A DNA stretch of 64,000 nt from Comamonas sp. (GCF_009360615.1 NZ_SPEY01000006.1:87297-151296), one strand, 5' to 3'. Shown: positions 43,950-53,808, counted from the first letter of the stretch. Translations and numbers: made by a program. The notes: generated by a model not told the origin, from the letters alone.

Positions 43950-45202
43950 TGGCCTGCAACACCCTGACGGATACCAGCGCACTGGCGCAAGCCTTGCTCT
44001 CGGAAATTCGCGAAGCCACCCGTGACGGCCTTGGCGTCACCCGCGAAAGCTATGGCGAGGGCGAGACTGCCGCGCTGCGCATACTTGAGGATCGGGCCGA
44101 AAATCTGGGTCTGAGCCATGAATGGGATCGGGCCGGCAATCTGTGGCTGAGCCTGCCTGAAGAAAACCGTGCCGAGCCTTTTGTCGTAGTTGGCTCGCAT
44201 GCCGACTCCGTGCCGCAGGGCGGAAACTTCGACGGGCTGGCTGGCATTGTCGCCGGCATGCTGATGCTGCTGCAGCTGCGCGGCCGCCACGAACAGGCAC
44301 CGCCGCTGCGCGTGCTGGCCCTGCGTGGCGAGGAAAGCGCTTGGTACGGCAAGGCCTATCTGGGCTCTCTGTCCCTGCTGGGCAAGCTACCTGCCGCCAC
44401 ATTGAAGCGGCCTCACCGCGATGGCGTCGGCATCCTGAGCGAAGCCATGTCGCGCTGCGGAGCCGATGTCGATGCCATTGAGCGCGCCGAGCCGCTGCTC
44501 GATCTCGCGAACGTCTCAGCCTATCTGGAACTGCATATCGAGCAGGGTCCGGTCATGGTCAATCGCGGCTGGCCGGTGGCCCTGGTCACCGGTATCCGCG
44601 GCAATGTCCGCCACAACCTGATCCGCTGCATCGGTGAAACGGGCCACTCGGGCGCCGTGCCGCGCTGGTTGCGCAAGGATGCATTGCTGGCGGTTGCCGA
44701 ACTGCTGTCGCGCATGGACGAACACTGGCGCGTGCTGCTGCAGATGGGCATGGACATGGTGATGACCACGGGCATCTGCTCCACCTCGGCACAATCGCAT
44801 GCTGTTTCCGTCATTCCCGGCGAAGTGGCATTCAGCTTTGAGGTGCGCAGCCAGGACACCCAGACCCTGGAGCGCTTCTACACCCTGATGCGCGAAGAGT
44901 GCCAGGTCATAGAGCGCGCCCGCGGCGTGCGTTTCGAGTTCGACGAGCGCCTGTTCACCGAGCCAGCCACCATGGACGCTGCCTGGCTGAACCGTCTGGA
45001 AGCGGCCGCCGGGCAAGGCGTGAAGCTGGAGCGCATGGCAAGCGGTGCCGGCCATGACGCAGCGGTGTTCGCCAATGCCGGCGTACCGTCGGCCATGGTC
45101 TTCATCCGCAACGAACATGGCTCTCACAACCCCCATGAGGCCATGGAAATCAGTGACTTCCTCGCAGGAGTCGATCTGCTGACCCGCGCGCTGATGGACT
45201 GA
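43946..45202 (+). CDS. M20-family zinc amidohydrolase (N-carbamoyl amino acid hydrolase type)
   Basis: 418 residues, start overlapping the pyrE-like stop (ATGATG, with GGAGG upstream). Metal ligands in VVGSHADSVPQGGNFDG (H, D), LRGEESAWYG (E), LELHIEQGPV (H) and the late His in HGSHNPHEAM. This subgroup covers allantoate amidohydrolase, beta-ureidopropionase and N-carbamoyl-L-amino acid hydrolase. With the OPRTase-like neighbour, cleavage of a pyrimidine-derived carbamoyl compound (for example carbamoyl-aspartate) is plausible but unproven. Confidence 0.85.
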   Translation: MMACNTLTDTSALAQALLSEIREATRDGLGVTRESYGEGETAALRILEDRAENLGLSHEWDRAGNLWLSLPEENRAEPFVVVGSHADSVPQGGNFDGLAGIVAGMLMLLQLRGRHEQAPPLRVLALRGEESAWYGKAYLGSLSLLGKLPAATLKRPHRDGVGILSEAMSRCGADVDAIERAEPLLDLANVSAYLELHIEQGPVMVNRGWPVALVTGIRGNVRHNLIRCIGETGHSGAVPRWLRKDALLAVAELLSRMDEHWRVLLQMGMDMVMTTGICSTSAQSHAVSVIPGEVAFSFEVRSQDTQTLERFYTLMREECQVIERARGVRFEFDERLFTEPATMDAAWLNRLEAAAGQGVKLERMASGAGHDAAVFANAGVPSAMVFIRNEHGSHNPHEAMEISDFLAGVDLLTRALMD

Positions 45203-45343
45203 AGCTGGCCGGCCTCGGCGGAGAACGTCCGCGCGTTGAGAGCCGTACGGCCGCCTGCTGCCGGGACCGCAGTTCCGGTTGCAGGCGGTCTCGCCCACCA
45301 CCGCAGGCGGACGTGGCGAAGCGCATCGCGCTGTTCGCGATGT

Positions 45344-46975
45344 TCAGATCACTGACTCGAGCACGGTTTCCACCTCCTCGCTCGAAAGGAACTTCGCGTT
45401 GGTTGTCCAGGCCACAAATGCGTCCGGGCGAACCAGGATCACATCCGATTCATAGCGCGCGAACTCATCCGTTCTGGTGGTTTCGACAATGGTCAGGGGC
45501 AGCTGCTTGATGTCGGCCATATAACGAAACGTCTCAAGCGTTTGCGCGGGCGTATCGGCTGCCACCAGCGTGTAGCCCTGCCCCAGATGCTCGAATATAT
45601 TCCGACCATCACCGAGCGCGGCCGGAGCCAGGTGGTGACCGGCACGTGCCGTGAATATATGCGAGCCCTTGGCGCTGCAATTGCCTACGGCCGACGCCTG
45701 AGCGCTGCGCACAATGGGAGAGCCCTCATAGTTGGGCTCGAAAGCATGCACCTCGCCTGCGGCCCCACTCGCCCTCTGATTCCAGGCAGCTTCAAAGGCG
45801 CTCCTATCCTTTTCCGGATCAAAGCTGTCCAGAAACTGGTGATCGGTCTCTATGGACTTGGCAATAAAGTCGTCAATGGTGGATCTGAATACCGGGCGGC
45901 GTTCCCGGTCATAGGAGTCCAGCAATGTTTCGCTGCCCCAGCCTTTCAGCACGGCTGCCAGCTTCCACCCGAGATTGCGTGCATCTTCCAGGCCCGAGTT
46001 CACGCCATAGCCGCCATAGGGAGGATGGCTGTGCGCGGCATCGCCGGCGATGAAGACCCGGCCTGAGCGATAGCTGTCGGCAAGCATGAAGCGCAGATCC
46101 CAGAAGCCCATATGCTCGAACTCGACATCGAAAGGCGCTCCGACAGCATCTTCCAGATAGGCCTGGAAGTCGAAGTTGTCTGCCGTGGTTCCCGGTGGCA
46201 CTGGCGCATGGAAGAACCAGGTATTACCCAGATCGACGCGACCGAAGAATTTCCAGTAGCCCTTGAGCTCAGGCTGGAGCACGTTGTAGTAGGACTTGCC
46301 GGGAAAGCGCTCGAGCAACTTGTGCAGTCCCTGTGAGCGAAACACGAGCAGTACCATGAGGCGGTCATGGTCGGTCTTGGTCTGGGTGATGCCTGCTTGC
46401 TGGCGCACGCCCGAGCGTGCTCCGTCACAGCCGACGACATAGCTTGCGCGCAGGGTCTTGCCAGCCGATCCGTTCTTCTCGGACAGCGTGACACTGACGC
46501 CCTCTTCGTCCTGCTGCAGGGTGTCGAAGTTCCAGCCGTACAAGGTCTGTATGGCGGGCAGCTCGGCAGCCCTGTCGCGCAGAACCGCTTCCGTCGCATA
46601 CTGGGGCAGACGCTCGTTCGCCTTGAAATAGAACGGCTTGACGAGATCGCGCTGCAGCCAGTCGTAGGCATATGGGCCCAGCAAACTGCCATACGCCGTC
46701 AGACCGCCGATGCCGTATTCGGGCGGAATGGTGCGAGCTGCGCGAAGCTGCTTTTCCGCACCCCAGGCGTGGAAATGCTCCATGGTGCGCTGGGTCAGGT
46801 TCTGCCCCTTGGGAATCGGTTGCGGCTTGGCGTAGCGCTCCACGACGATACAGCGAATGCCGCGCTGACCCAGCTCTATCGCCAGCCCCATGCCCACGGG
46901 GCCGCCGCCCACGATGACTACATCTGCATCCTTGCCTGACGCTGGTGTCTGATTGACTTGCATATTCATATTCAT
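45344..46975 (-). CDS. FAD-dependent aromatic monooxygenase (PheA/TfdB/MhpA type)
   Basis: 543 residues. FAD-binding GGGPVGMGLAIELG near residue 23, the DG motif VGCDGARSGVR, and the second FAD motif VFIAGDAAHSHPPYGGYGVN with GLEDARNLGWKLAAVL. C-terminal thioredoxin-like domain as in phenol hydroxylases. It hydroxylates an aromatic substrate using NAD(P)H and O2; the substrate is unknown. It follows a Bug binding-protein gene by 23 bp with AGAAG before the start, and a LysR gene is divergent from the pair. Confidence 0.88.
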   Translation of the reverse strand: MNMNMQVNQTPASGKDADVVIVGGGPVGMGLAIELGQRGIRCIVVERYAKPQPIPKGQNLTQRTMEHFHAWGAEKQLRAARTIPPEYGIGGLTAYGSLLGPYAYDWLQRDLVKPFYFKANERLPQYATEAVLRDRAAELPAIQTLYGWNFDTLQQDEEGVSVTLSEKNGSAGKTLRASYVVGCDGARSGVRQQAGITQTKTDHDRLMVLLVFRSQGLHKLLERFPGKSYYNVLQPELKGYWKFFGRVDLGNTWFFHAPVPPGTTADNFDFQAYLEDAVGAPFDVEFEHMGFWDLRFMLADSYRSGRVFIAGDAAHSHPPYGGYGVNSGLEDARNLGWKLAAVLKGWGSETLLDSYDRERRPVFRSTIDDFIAKSIETDHQFLDSFDPEKDRSAFEAAWNQRASGAAGEVHAFEPNYEGSPIVRSAQASAVGNCSAKGSHIFTARAGHHLAPAALGDGRNIFEHLGQGYTLVAADTPAQTLETFRYMADIKQLPLTIVETTRTDEFARYESDVILVRPDAFVAWTTNAKFLSSEEVETVLESVI

Positions 46976-46998
46976 TTGATCTTCTTGTTATGGCTGGC

Positions 46999-47997
46999 TT
47001 ATTCGGCAGTAATGCCTTGGGTCTTGATGAGATTGCCCCAGCGCCTGGCATCGGCTTCGATCAAGGCCTGAAAGGCTTGGGGAGTGCTGTGTTGGGGCGT
47101 CATGCCCTGGGACTCGAATGCTTTGGCAACTTCAGGCTGAGCAAGAATGCCCTTCAGGGCTTCGTTGATGCTGCGCACAAACTCTGGGGGCAGACCCTTG
47201 GGACCCAGCAGGCCATACCACATGTCCACGTTCATATCGCCCAGGTTCAGACTCCTCAGCGAGGGCACCTGAGGCAAGAGCGGGGATGGCGTGTCTGAAC
47301 TGATCGCAAGCGCACGGAGCTTGCCTGCCTTGATGTGCTGCAAAGCAACGTGGATAGGGAGAAACATCAGATCAATCTGCCCACCCAGCAAGTCCGTCAA
47401 GGCCGGGGCCGTGCCGCGATAGCTGACATGTGTGAGCGATATCCTGGCTTTGCTCTTGAGCAGCTCTGTTGCCAGGTGGTGAGGGGTTCCCGCACCGGGC
47501 GAGCCATAGTTCAGAACGCCAGGATTTTTCTGTGCATAGCCGATGAGTTCCTTCAGATCCGTGATCCTGGATTGAGAGCCCGTGACAAGCACCAATTGAC
47601 CTACGCTGGTCTGGCTGATGGCGCTGAGATCGCGAACCGGGCTATAGCCCATCTTGGGGTAGAGCTCGGTATTCATCACCAACGTATTCACGGTAACAAG
47701 CAAAGTCGCGCCGTCGGGAGTGGACCGGACTACCTCCAGGGTACCGATATTGCCCGAGGCCCCTGGCTTGTTGTCCACGATGAAGGGGCGCTGAAAGCGC
47801 TCCGAGAGCTTGGGACCGATGACCCGGGCAATCAGATCGATGCCTGTGCCTGGCGTGAACGGCACAACCAGCCGCACGGGAGCTTGCGTATTCGCGAATG
47901 CCGAACGTCCGGGTGAACCCGTGGCGGCAGCGGCTGCCAGGGCAAGAAGTGCTTTGCGGCGGCTGAAGGCCGGCCGTCCTTCCCAAGAGGTGTGCAT
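46999..47997 (-). CDS. Bug-family tripartite tricarboxylate transporter binding protein
   Basis: 332 residues from ATG 47997 (AAGGAGA upstream). Signal with RRK and an Ala-rich core ending AFANT, then RLVVPFTPGTGIDLIARVIG, KPGASGNIGTLEVVRS, YGSPGAGTPHHLATELL and HVSYRGTAPALTDLLGGQIDLMF (split: PALTDLLGGQID) typical of Bug proteins. These bind small carboxylates in the periplasm; no TctA/B membrane genes are nearby. Probably binds the compound processed by the downstream monooxygenase. Confidence 0.88.
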   Translation of the reverse strand: MHTSWEGRPAFSRRKALLALAAAAATGSPGRSAFANTQAPVRLVVPFTPGTGIDLIARVIGPKLSERFQRPFIVDNKPGASGNIGTLEVVRSTPDGATLLVTVNTLVMNTELYPKMGYSPVRDLSAISQTSVGQLVLVTGSQSRITDLKELIGYAQKNPGVLNYGSPGAGTPHHLATELLKSKARISLTHVSYRGTAPALTDLLGGQIDLMFLPIHVALQHIKAGKLRALAISSDTPSPLLPQVPSLRSLNLGDMNVDMWYGLLGPKGLPPEFVRSINEALKGILAQPEVAKAFESQGMTPQHSTPQAFQALIEADARRWGNLIKTQGITAE

Positions 47998-48065
47998 GAT
48001 GTCTCCTTGTTTTCTGTGCTGCAATTGCACTGCGTTCATTGATCTGAATCAAACGGGAATTTCTG

Positions 48066-48995
48066 GTGAATTCATCATCAAAGCTGATTAATGTGGGAAG
48101 CCGTCAACTGCAGGCGTTTCTCGAGATATGCCGGTGCGGCAGCTTTGCGGCAGCGGCTGAGCGCATTCATCTGTCGCCGTCGGGGGTCAGCATGCTGGTC
48201 AAGGAACTGGAGCGCCAGCTCGGAGTCCGACTGTTCGAGCGCACCACACGTGCAGTGACATTGACGGACGCTGGCCGGCTGCTGCAACCCCATGCCGAAA
48301 GGGTCGTGGCGGAACTGCGGCAACTGGGTGTGGCCCTGCAGGGCAGCTCCTCGGCGGCTCGCTCGACCCTGACCATCGCCGCAACGCCTGTGATTGCCAC
48401 CTGTCTGCTACCGAAGGTGGTGGCTGAGTTTGCACGCAGGCACCCCGAGGTGCGAATCCAGGTCATGGACGGGAGCCTGGACTCGGTTCGGCAAGCGGTG
48501 CTCGAAGGACATGCCAACATGGGGATTGCCTTTTTTGTGAAGCCTGCCGCCGGCCTGCTCAGAGAATCCGTGTGCAGTTTCCGGCTCATGAGCATCGGTC
48601 CCGGCGAGAGGCGTCGCAACCCGGCGATCCAGACCCGCAACTGGAAATCTCTGGACGGCCTGCCCATGATTGCGCTGCCGATCTCCAACCCGATTCAGGC
48701 GCTGATTGACAAGCATCTGCCGAACGCCAAGACCAGCCAGCAGGAGCGGGCAGAGATGAATTTTCTGGGCACCATGATTGCCATGGTGAAAGCGGGGCTG
48801 GGCAACGCCGTCATACCGTCCTTCATGACGGAAGAATGCCGTCAGCAAGGCTTGAAGATTGCGATGCTGACCGAACCTGCCGTTCACCTGAACATGTATG
48901 TCGCACTGCGACGCGGAGCAGATCGGCAAGCTGCCGAGACCCAATTCATAGCAACCTTGAAAACGCAGATCGCCAAGTCCGATGAGCTGGAGTGA
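48066..48995 (+). CDS. LysR-family regulator of the Bug-monooxygenase pair
   Basis: 309 residues from GTG 48066. Helix-turn-helix LQAFLEICRCGSFAAAAE with SPSGVSMLVKELERQLG; effector domain LTIAATPVIATCLLPKVVAEF. It is divergent from the Bug gene with a 68-bp gap, the normal setting for control of that operon. Confidence 0.87.
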   Translation: MNSSSKLINVGSRQLQAFLEICRCGSFAAAAERIHLSPSGVSMLVKELERQLGVRLFERTTRAVTLTDAGRLLQPHAERVVAELRQLGVALQGSSSAARSTLTIAATPVIATCLLPKVVAEFARRHPEVRIQVMDGSLDSVRQAVLEGHANMGIAFFVKPAAGLLRESVCSFRLMSIGPGERRRNPAIQTRNWKSLDGLPMIALPISNPIQALIDKHLPNAKTSQQERAEMNFLGTMIAMVKAGLGNAVIPSFMTEECRQQGLKIAMLTEPAVHLNMYVALRRGADRQAAETQFIATLKTQIAKSDELE

Positions 48996-49188
48996 TCTCG
49001 CGCCAGCGTTTCCAACCGCCCTACGTGCCCAGCTCTTTCTCTGCGGAGTCTTGCGCCTGCGCAGCAGCGCCGCAACAGGGGTCAGGCAGTTTCGATGGAC
49101 CACTCCTTGTCTGCGGGGGGATTCGCAGGCTCCGGTCCCGACCCTGCGCTCGTGCCGGGGCATGCATGCAGCAAGAACCACGCCAACG

Positions 49189-49207
49189 AATGAGAATAGG
49201 TATCATT
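49189..49207. promoter_or_regulatory. Fur box upstream of the second fecI
   Basis: aatgagaataggtatcatt; the core tgagaat-a-ggtatca matches the Fur 7-1-7 pattern TGATAATCATTATCA in most positions. It lies about 42 bp before the sigma-factor start. Confidence 0.8.
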
Positions 49208-49248
49208 TGTGTAGAATCCGGGGATTCCCAATCACCAGAAGACTCTCC

Positions 49249-49773
49249 GTGTCATCCCCAGCCAACAGCATCGCCAGTGACGCACTTGGCAGCATGTACA
49301 CACTGCACAACCGCTGGCTGACCGGCTGGCTGCAGCGCAAACTGGGTGACCGCCATGATGCGGCGGACCTCGCGCAGGACACTTTCACACGCATCTGGGC
49401 AACCGCAAGATCGCAGCCCATCGAGGACATCCGGGAGCCGAGAGCCTATCTCACCACCGTCGCGAGACGCCTGATGATCAACCACCTGGAGCGCAGGTCG
49501 CTGGAGCAGGCCTATCTGGCCTCGCTGCATCTGCTGCCCGAGGAGACGGCACTGTCTGCCGAGGCTCGCGCCATCCTGCTGGAGACGCTGGAGGAGCTGG
49601 ATCGATTGCTCGCCGAACTCCCGGCCCAAGTGCGCAGGACATTTCTGCTTTCCCAGCTCGAAGGGCTGTCCTACGACGAGATTGCAGCGCAGATGCAGCT
49701 GAGTGTCCGCACGGTCACGCGTTATATGGCGCAGGGCTTTCGGCAATGCCTGCGCGTGATGCTGGATGCCTGA
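49249..49773 (+). CDS. fecI: FecI-like ECF sigma factor (second system)
   Basis: 174 residues from GTG 49249 (AGAAGA 7 bases upstream) or 159 from ATG 49294. Region 2 reads LQRKLGDRHDAADLAQDTFTRIW, here given as the core DAADLAQDTFTRIW, and region 4 LEGLSYDEIAAQMQLSVRTV. A Fur box precedes it. Followed directly by fecR and a TonB receptor on the same strand. Confidence 0.9.
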   Translation: MSSPANSIASDALGSMYTLHNRWLTGWLQRKLGDRHDAADLAQDTFTRIWATARSQPIEDIREPRAYLTTVARRLMINHLERRSLEQAYLASLHLLPEETALSAEARAILLETLEELDRLLAELPAQVRRTFLLSQLEGLSYDEIAAQMQLSVRTVTRYMAQGFRQCLRVMLDA

Positions 49774-50728
49774 CATGCGCATTGCAAATGCCCGCCTGCT
49801 CGATGAAGCCGCGCTCTGGATGGCTCGCCAGTATGCACCCGACTTCAGCGAAGCCGAGCTGGCCGAGCTCCTCCGATGGCGCAAGCGCAGTGCCGATCAC
49901 GAGGAAATCTGGCAACACATGGAACAGCTGAAGTTCCGCATGGACGGCGTACCTGCCAAAGTCGGCATGGCCGTACTGGATCGTGCGCGGGCGGACAACC
50001 ATCGCCGGCGCATGCTGCGTACCACAGCGCTTGCCTTGGCGACGCCCATGCTGGGCTGGTTCTCCTATCGTCAGCTGCCTTGGCAGATCTGGAATGCGGA
50101 CTTCAGAACGGCCACCGGCGAAACACGCGAGGTGATGCTGGCCGACTCCAGCCAAGTGCTGCTGAACACCGCCTCGGCCATCAGCGCCCGCTTCGACAGT
50201 GCGGCGCGGCGGGTGCGCCATCTTGCTGGCGAGATTCTCGTGCAGACCTCTCATGCAAGCCGCTATCAGTCCTTGCCGTTCATCGTCGAGACCGGCGACG
50301 GCGAGCTAAGGGCCCTGGGCACCAGATTCATCGTGCGCAAGCATGCGCAAAGCACGGCGCTGTCAGTACTGCAAGGAGCGGTTCAGGTGATGCCCAGCCA
50401 GGCCACGCAGACACTGGTCGTACAGGCCGGCGAACAAGTGAGCTTCGATGCCTTCCAGACAGGCTCGGCCACCCCGCTGCCGCCCCAGGCCGACGCCTGG
50501 GTCCGAGGCGTGCTGCATGCGCACAGCATGCGTCTGGTCGACTTCCTGGCAGAGTTGCAACGCTACCGCCAGGGCGTGCTGCGATGCGACCCCGAAGTGG
50601 CCGAGCTGCGCGTTTCAGGGGTATTCCAGCTTCGCGACACCGATCGCATTCTGCAGTTGCTGACACAGACCCTCCCGGTACGCGCGCAGGAGCGCACGCG
50701 CTACTGGGTGACGCTCACTCGCTCCTGA
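49766..50728 (+). CDS. fecR: FecR-family anti-sigma regulator (second system)
   Basis: 320 residues from ATG 49766, overlapping the sigma-factor stop by 8 bp. DUF4880 region (DEAALWMARQYAPDFSEAEL, AELLRWRKRS), a weak membrane segment near residue 85-100, FecR domain (TGETREVMLADSSQVLLNTA, VRHLAGEILVQT, ALGTRFIVRK) and the C-terminal receptor-interaction part (RLVDFLAELQRYRQGVL). Signals from the receptor encoded next to the sigma factor. Confidence 0.9.
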   Translation: MPDMRIANARLLDEAALWMARQYAPDFSEAELAELLRWRKRSADHEEIWQHMEQLKFRMDGVPAKVGMAVLDRARADNHRRRMLRTTALALATPMLGWFSYRQLPWQIWNADFRTATGETREVMLADSSQVLLNTASAISARFDSAARRVRHLAGEILVQTSHASRYQSLPFIVETGDGELRALGTRFIVRKHAQSTALSVLQGAVQVMPSQATQTLVVQAGEQVSFDAFQTGSATPLPPQADAWVRGVLHAHSMRLVDFLAELQRYRQGVLRCDPEVAELRVSGVFQLRDTDRILQLLTQTLPVRAQERTRYWVTLTRS

Positions 50729-50790
50729 AGCACCCCGGCCCCACGCCGGCATGCCGAAACCCAGCCCGACTCACCATTTTTGTCCATTGC

Positions 50791-50816
50791 TGTCCGGTTT
50801 TTCATTCTCGCCTGTC
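50791..50816 (+). promoter_or_regulatory. candidate FecI-type ECF promoter upstream of the second receptor
   Basis: TGTCCGG, 15 bases, TGTC, about 48 bp before the receptor ATG; parallels the site at 3178-3206. Its position also argues against starting the receptor at the earlier in-frame codon 50780. Confidence 0.4.
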
Positions 50817-50863
50817 AAGCACATCAAGACCCATTCATTGATAGCCAACGAGGACTGACAACC

Positions 50864-53416
50864 ATGCCTGCAAAGCGCTCACCGAACTCCGACACACATT
50901 CCCCTGCCAAGCCGGCACACACGGTCACCCTCGCCGTCAATGGCGCACTGGCCGCTGCCCTGGGTACCGCGACACTGGGCCTGTACACGCCTGCGGCCCA
51001 CGCCGCAGAGCCGGTAGCCCGCACCGCAGAGCAGACCTATCGGATCCCTGCGGGTCCGCTCGGTCCCGCACTGATGGAGTTTGCCACTGAGGCAGGCGTC
51101 AACCTCAACCTTGACCTGAACGCGCTCAAGAATCTGCGGACCCCCGGTCTGTCGGGTTACCACACCATCGAGGGCGGCTTTGAGCGCTTGCTGGAAAGCG
51201 CAGCGGGACTGCATGTCCGCCGGGTGGGCACGGGCAACTACGCACTGGAAGCCGCACCGGCTGCCAAGGCAGCGGCTGCTGCTTCCAATCTTCAGGCCGA
51301 TATCTCCGCATCTGCGGACACATCCGGTGCACCGGAACTCGCAGCCGTGACGGTGACGGCTCGCACCCAGAACAATCTCGTGGCCCCTGCTCGGCAGATC
51401 AGTCTTCTCGAAGGCGAAGAGGTACAGCAGCTCAGACAGGGCTCGGACAGCCTCGCGACCGTGCTCAGCAAGGTGGTTCCGGGCATGGCGGACTCCAGCC
51501 ACACCATCACGGACTATGGACAGACGCTGCGCGGCCGGAACATGCTGATCCTGGTCGACGGCATTCCGCTGAACACCAACCGCGACTCCTCGAGAAACCT
51601 CGCCAACATCAATCCTGCCGACATCGAACAGATCGAGGTGCTGCGAGGCAGCAGTGCCATCTACGGCAGCGGGGCGGCAGGCGGTATCGTCTCCGTGCGC
51701 ACCAAGCGCCCGTCGGGCGAGACCAGGGCCGAGACGGTGGTGACCGGATCGTCGCCGCTGTTCAGGCCCAAGGGTGCAGGGCTCGGTGCCGAAGTCCAGC
51801 ATTACCTGTCGGGCGGTGGCGAGGTCGTCGACTATTCGGTCAGCCTAGGTGCCAAGCATCTTGGCGGCTCATTCGACGCCAAGGGAAACCGTATCGCCCC
51901 CGAGCCCAGCCAGGGAGACTTGTTCGACTCCGGCATCTACAACGCATCGGCCAAGATAGGCTTCAAGCTGGATGCAAACCAACGGCTGCAGCTTTCCGCC
52001 AGCCACTACAACGCCAGCCAGAACACGGACTATGCGTCCGACCCCTCGGTGGCTCGCCTGCCCGCAGGCAGCGCTGCCGCCAGGCCGGTCAAGGGCCTGG
52101 TGCTTGCGGATCAGAACCAGATCAGGAACACCATGCTGGGACTTGACTACGAGAACCGCGATCTCGCAGGCAGCACCCTCGCGGCTCAGCTCTACTACCG
52201 GGATTTCTACACGCGCTTTGCACCCTTCGACGCCCGAGCCGTCGCGGTCCGGGGTGCCAACGTCGATCAATCGATGCAGAACTCCGATGTCTTCGGCGGA
52301 CGCCTGACCATCAAGACGCCGCTGGGACAGGAGAAAAATTCCCTGCTGATCTGGGGTGCGGACTTCCATCACGAGCGCACCGACATGCCGATCGATATCT
52401 TTGACCCCCAAGCCTACGACGCCAGCAAAGGCCTGGTGTTCCACAAGATCGGACGCCTGACCTACATGCCGCCGGTCACCACGCGCAGCATCGGAGCCTT
52501 TGCGCAGCTGCAGCACAAATTCACCGACCAATGGTCGCTGGAAGGCGGCGCCCGCTACGACCGCGCCCATGCCAGCTTCAGCGACTTCACCCCCTTGTCG
52601 CAATCGAAGTTGCCCAATCCCCAGTCGGTGGCGGGCGGCACCGTCAAATATGGTTCGTGGACCTATAACCTGGGCACGGTTTTCGCGCCCACCAAAGGAC
52701 ACGAGCTCTATGCCTCATACAGCCAGGGCTTCGAGCTGCCCGATATCGGGGTCGTGGTGCGCAATGCCACGGCAGGCTTCGATATCGGCAACTCCAATCT
52801 GCAGGCCGTCAAGACCAATACTGTGGACATCGGCTGGCGCGGGAAATTCTCGAACGTCATCGCCAGCCTCGGGGCCTTCCAATCACGGTCCGACCTCGGT
52901 GCCGTGCAGAGCTTCAACAACGGGCTCACCCTCCTGCGAACGAAGGAAAAAATCCACGGACTCGAAGCCAGCCTGGACTATTTCAGCGACGATGACCGCT
53001 GGCTCGGCGGCGGCAGCCTGACCTGGATGAAAGGACGCGAGCTGCCACAGGGCTCGGGCCTTTATCAAAGCATGACGGGCTATCGCATTCCACCTCTGAA
53101 GCTGACTGCCTATCTGGAATATCGCCCCAGCGCCCGCTGGAGCCATCGAGTCCAGGCGACTTCCTATGCTTCCAAGGATTACCGCCTGGACGGCAGGACC
53201 AGCTTCGGCCGCTACGACACCAAGGGCTACACCACGGTGGACCTGATCAGCCAATGGAAGATCGACCCGAGGAACCGCGTCTCACTGGGCGTGGAAAACT
53301 TGTTCAACCGCCACTATTTCCCGCTGTACAGCCAGCTGCTGCGCAGCAACAACAACACCAGCCGCCTTCCTGCAGCTGGCACCGTCATTCGAATCAGCTA
53401 TGCGCATACCTGGTAG
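50864..53416 (+). CDS. TonB-dependent receptor with STN signalling domain (second system)
   Basis: 850 residues from ATG 50864 (GAGGA 9 bases upstream). A long signal region ends at AAHAAEP, followed by an STN domain (IPAGPLGPALMEFATEAGVN, about residues 62-115), an Ala-rich linker, the plug (LATVLSKVVPGMADSS, MLILVDGIPLNTNRDS, IEVLRGSSAIYGSGAAGG) and a barrel ending in YAHTW. The plug wording resembles catecholate/FecA-like receptors. The ligand is not identifiable. Member of a complete Fur-FecI-FecR surface-signalling unit. Confidence 0.92.
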   Translation: MPAKRSPNSDTHSPAKPAHTVTLAVNGALAAALGTATLGLYTPAAHAAEPVARTAEQTYRIPAGPLGPALMEFATEAGVNLNLDLNALKNLRTPGLSGYHTIEGGFERLLESAAGLHVRRVGTGNYALEAAPAAKAAAAASNLQADISASADTSGAPELAAVTVTARTQNNLVAPARQISLLEGEEVQQLRQGSDSLATVLSKVVPGMADSSHTITDYGQTLRGRNMLILVDGIPLNTNRDSSRNLANINPADIEQIEVLRGSSAIYGSGAAGGIVSVRTKRPSGETRAETVVTGSSPLFRPKGAGLGAEVQHYLSGGGEVVDYSVSLGAKHLGGSFDAKGNRIAPEPSQGDLFDSGIYNASAKIGFKLDANQRLQLSASHYNASQNTDYASDPSVARLPAGSAAARPVKGLVLADQNQIRNTMLGLDYENRDLAGSTLAAQLYYRDFYTRFAPFDARAVAVRGANVDQSMQNSDVFGGRLTIKTPLGQEKNSLLIWGADFHHERTDMPIDIFDPQAYDASKGLVFHKIGRLTYMPPVTTRSIGAFAQLQHKFTDQWSLEGGARYDRAHASFSDFTPLSQSKLPNPQSVAGGTVKYGSWTYNLGTVFAPTKGHELYASYSQGFELPDIGVVVRNATAGFDIGNSNLQAVKTNTVDIGWRGKFSNVIASLGAFQSRSDLGAVQSFNNGLTLLRTKEKIHGLEASLDYFSDDDRWLGGGSLTWMKGRELPQGSGLYQSMTGYRIPPLKLTAYLEYRPSARWSHRVQATSYASKDYRLDGRTSFGRYDTKGYTTVDLISQWKIDPRNRVSLGVENLFNRHYFPLYSQLLRSNNNTSRLPAAGTVIRISYAHTW

Positions 53417-53774
53417 CAGTGCCTGAGCAGTCCGAGCGGCCTGCAGCCACAGCGTTTGATCTGCAGGCATTGCCGCAGATGCGGCCACCGGCCTCGTCAC
53501 TGACGTTCCGTCGATATTTCAGCCAGCCGCCTCTGGAGTTCTGCGGCCGGCCTGAAGCAGACAAGCAGCGCTTTCCGCTGCTGCCGGGCGTGGGTCTGGG
53601 GCCTCTCGGCGAGCGCCTCGGATCACGCAGCAGTTGATGAGGTCAGGCAGGAGACACTGTGACGCGGATGTGCAGATAAGGTCTCTGTCAGGCAGATACA
53701 AACCTTTTCGCGCAAAAGAGCAGCCTCAGAAACACCGATGACCAGTCGATACGACACAAGCGCTCGAACCCCAA
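53417..53774. other. intergenic region behind the second TonB receptor
   Basis: About 360 bp without a gene I can support and without a strong terminator hairpin. Confidence 0.5.
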
Positions 53775-53777
53775 AAA

Positions 53778-53808
53778 CAAAAAATCCCGCATGGAGCGGG
53801 ATGTTTTT
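53778..53808 (-). terminator. terminator behind tRNA-Val
   Basis: Stem atcccgc / gcgggat with loop atgga, followed in minus-strand reading by a T-run. Confidence 0.8.
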
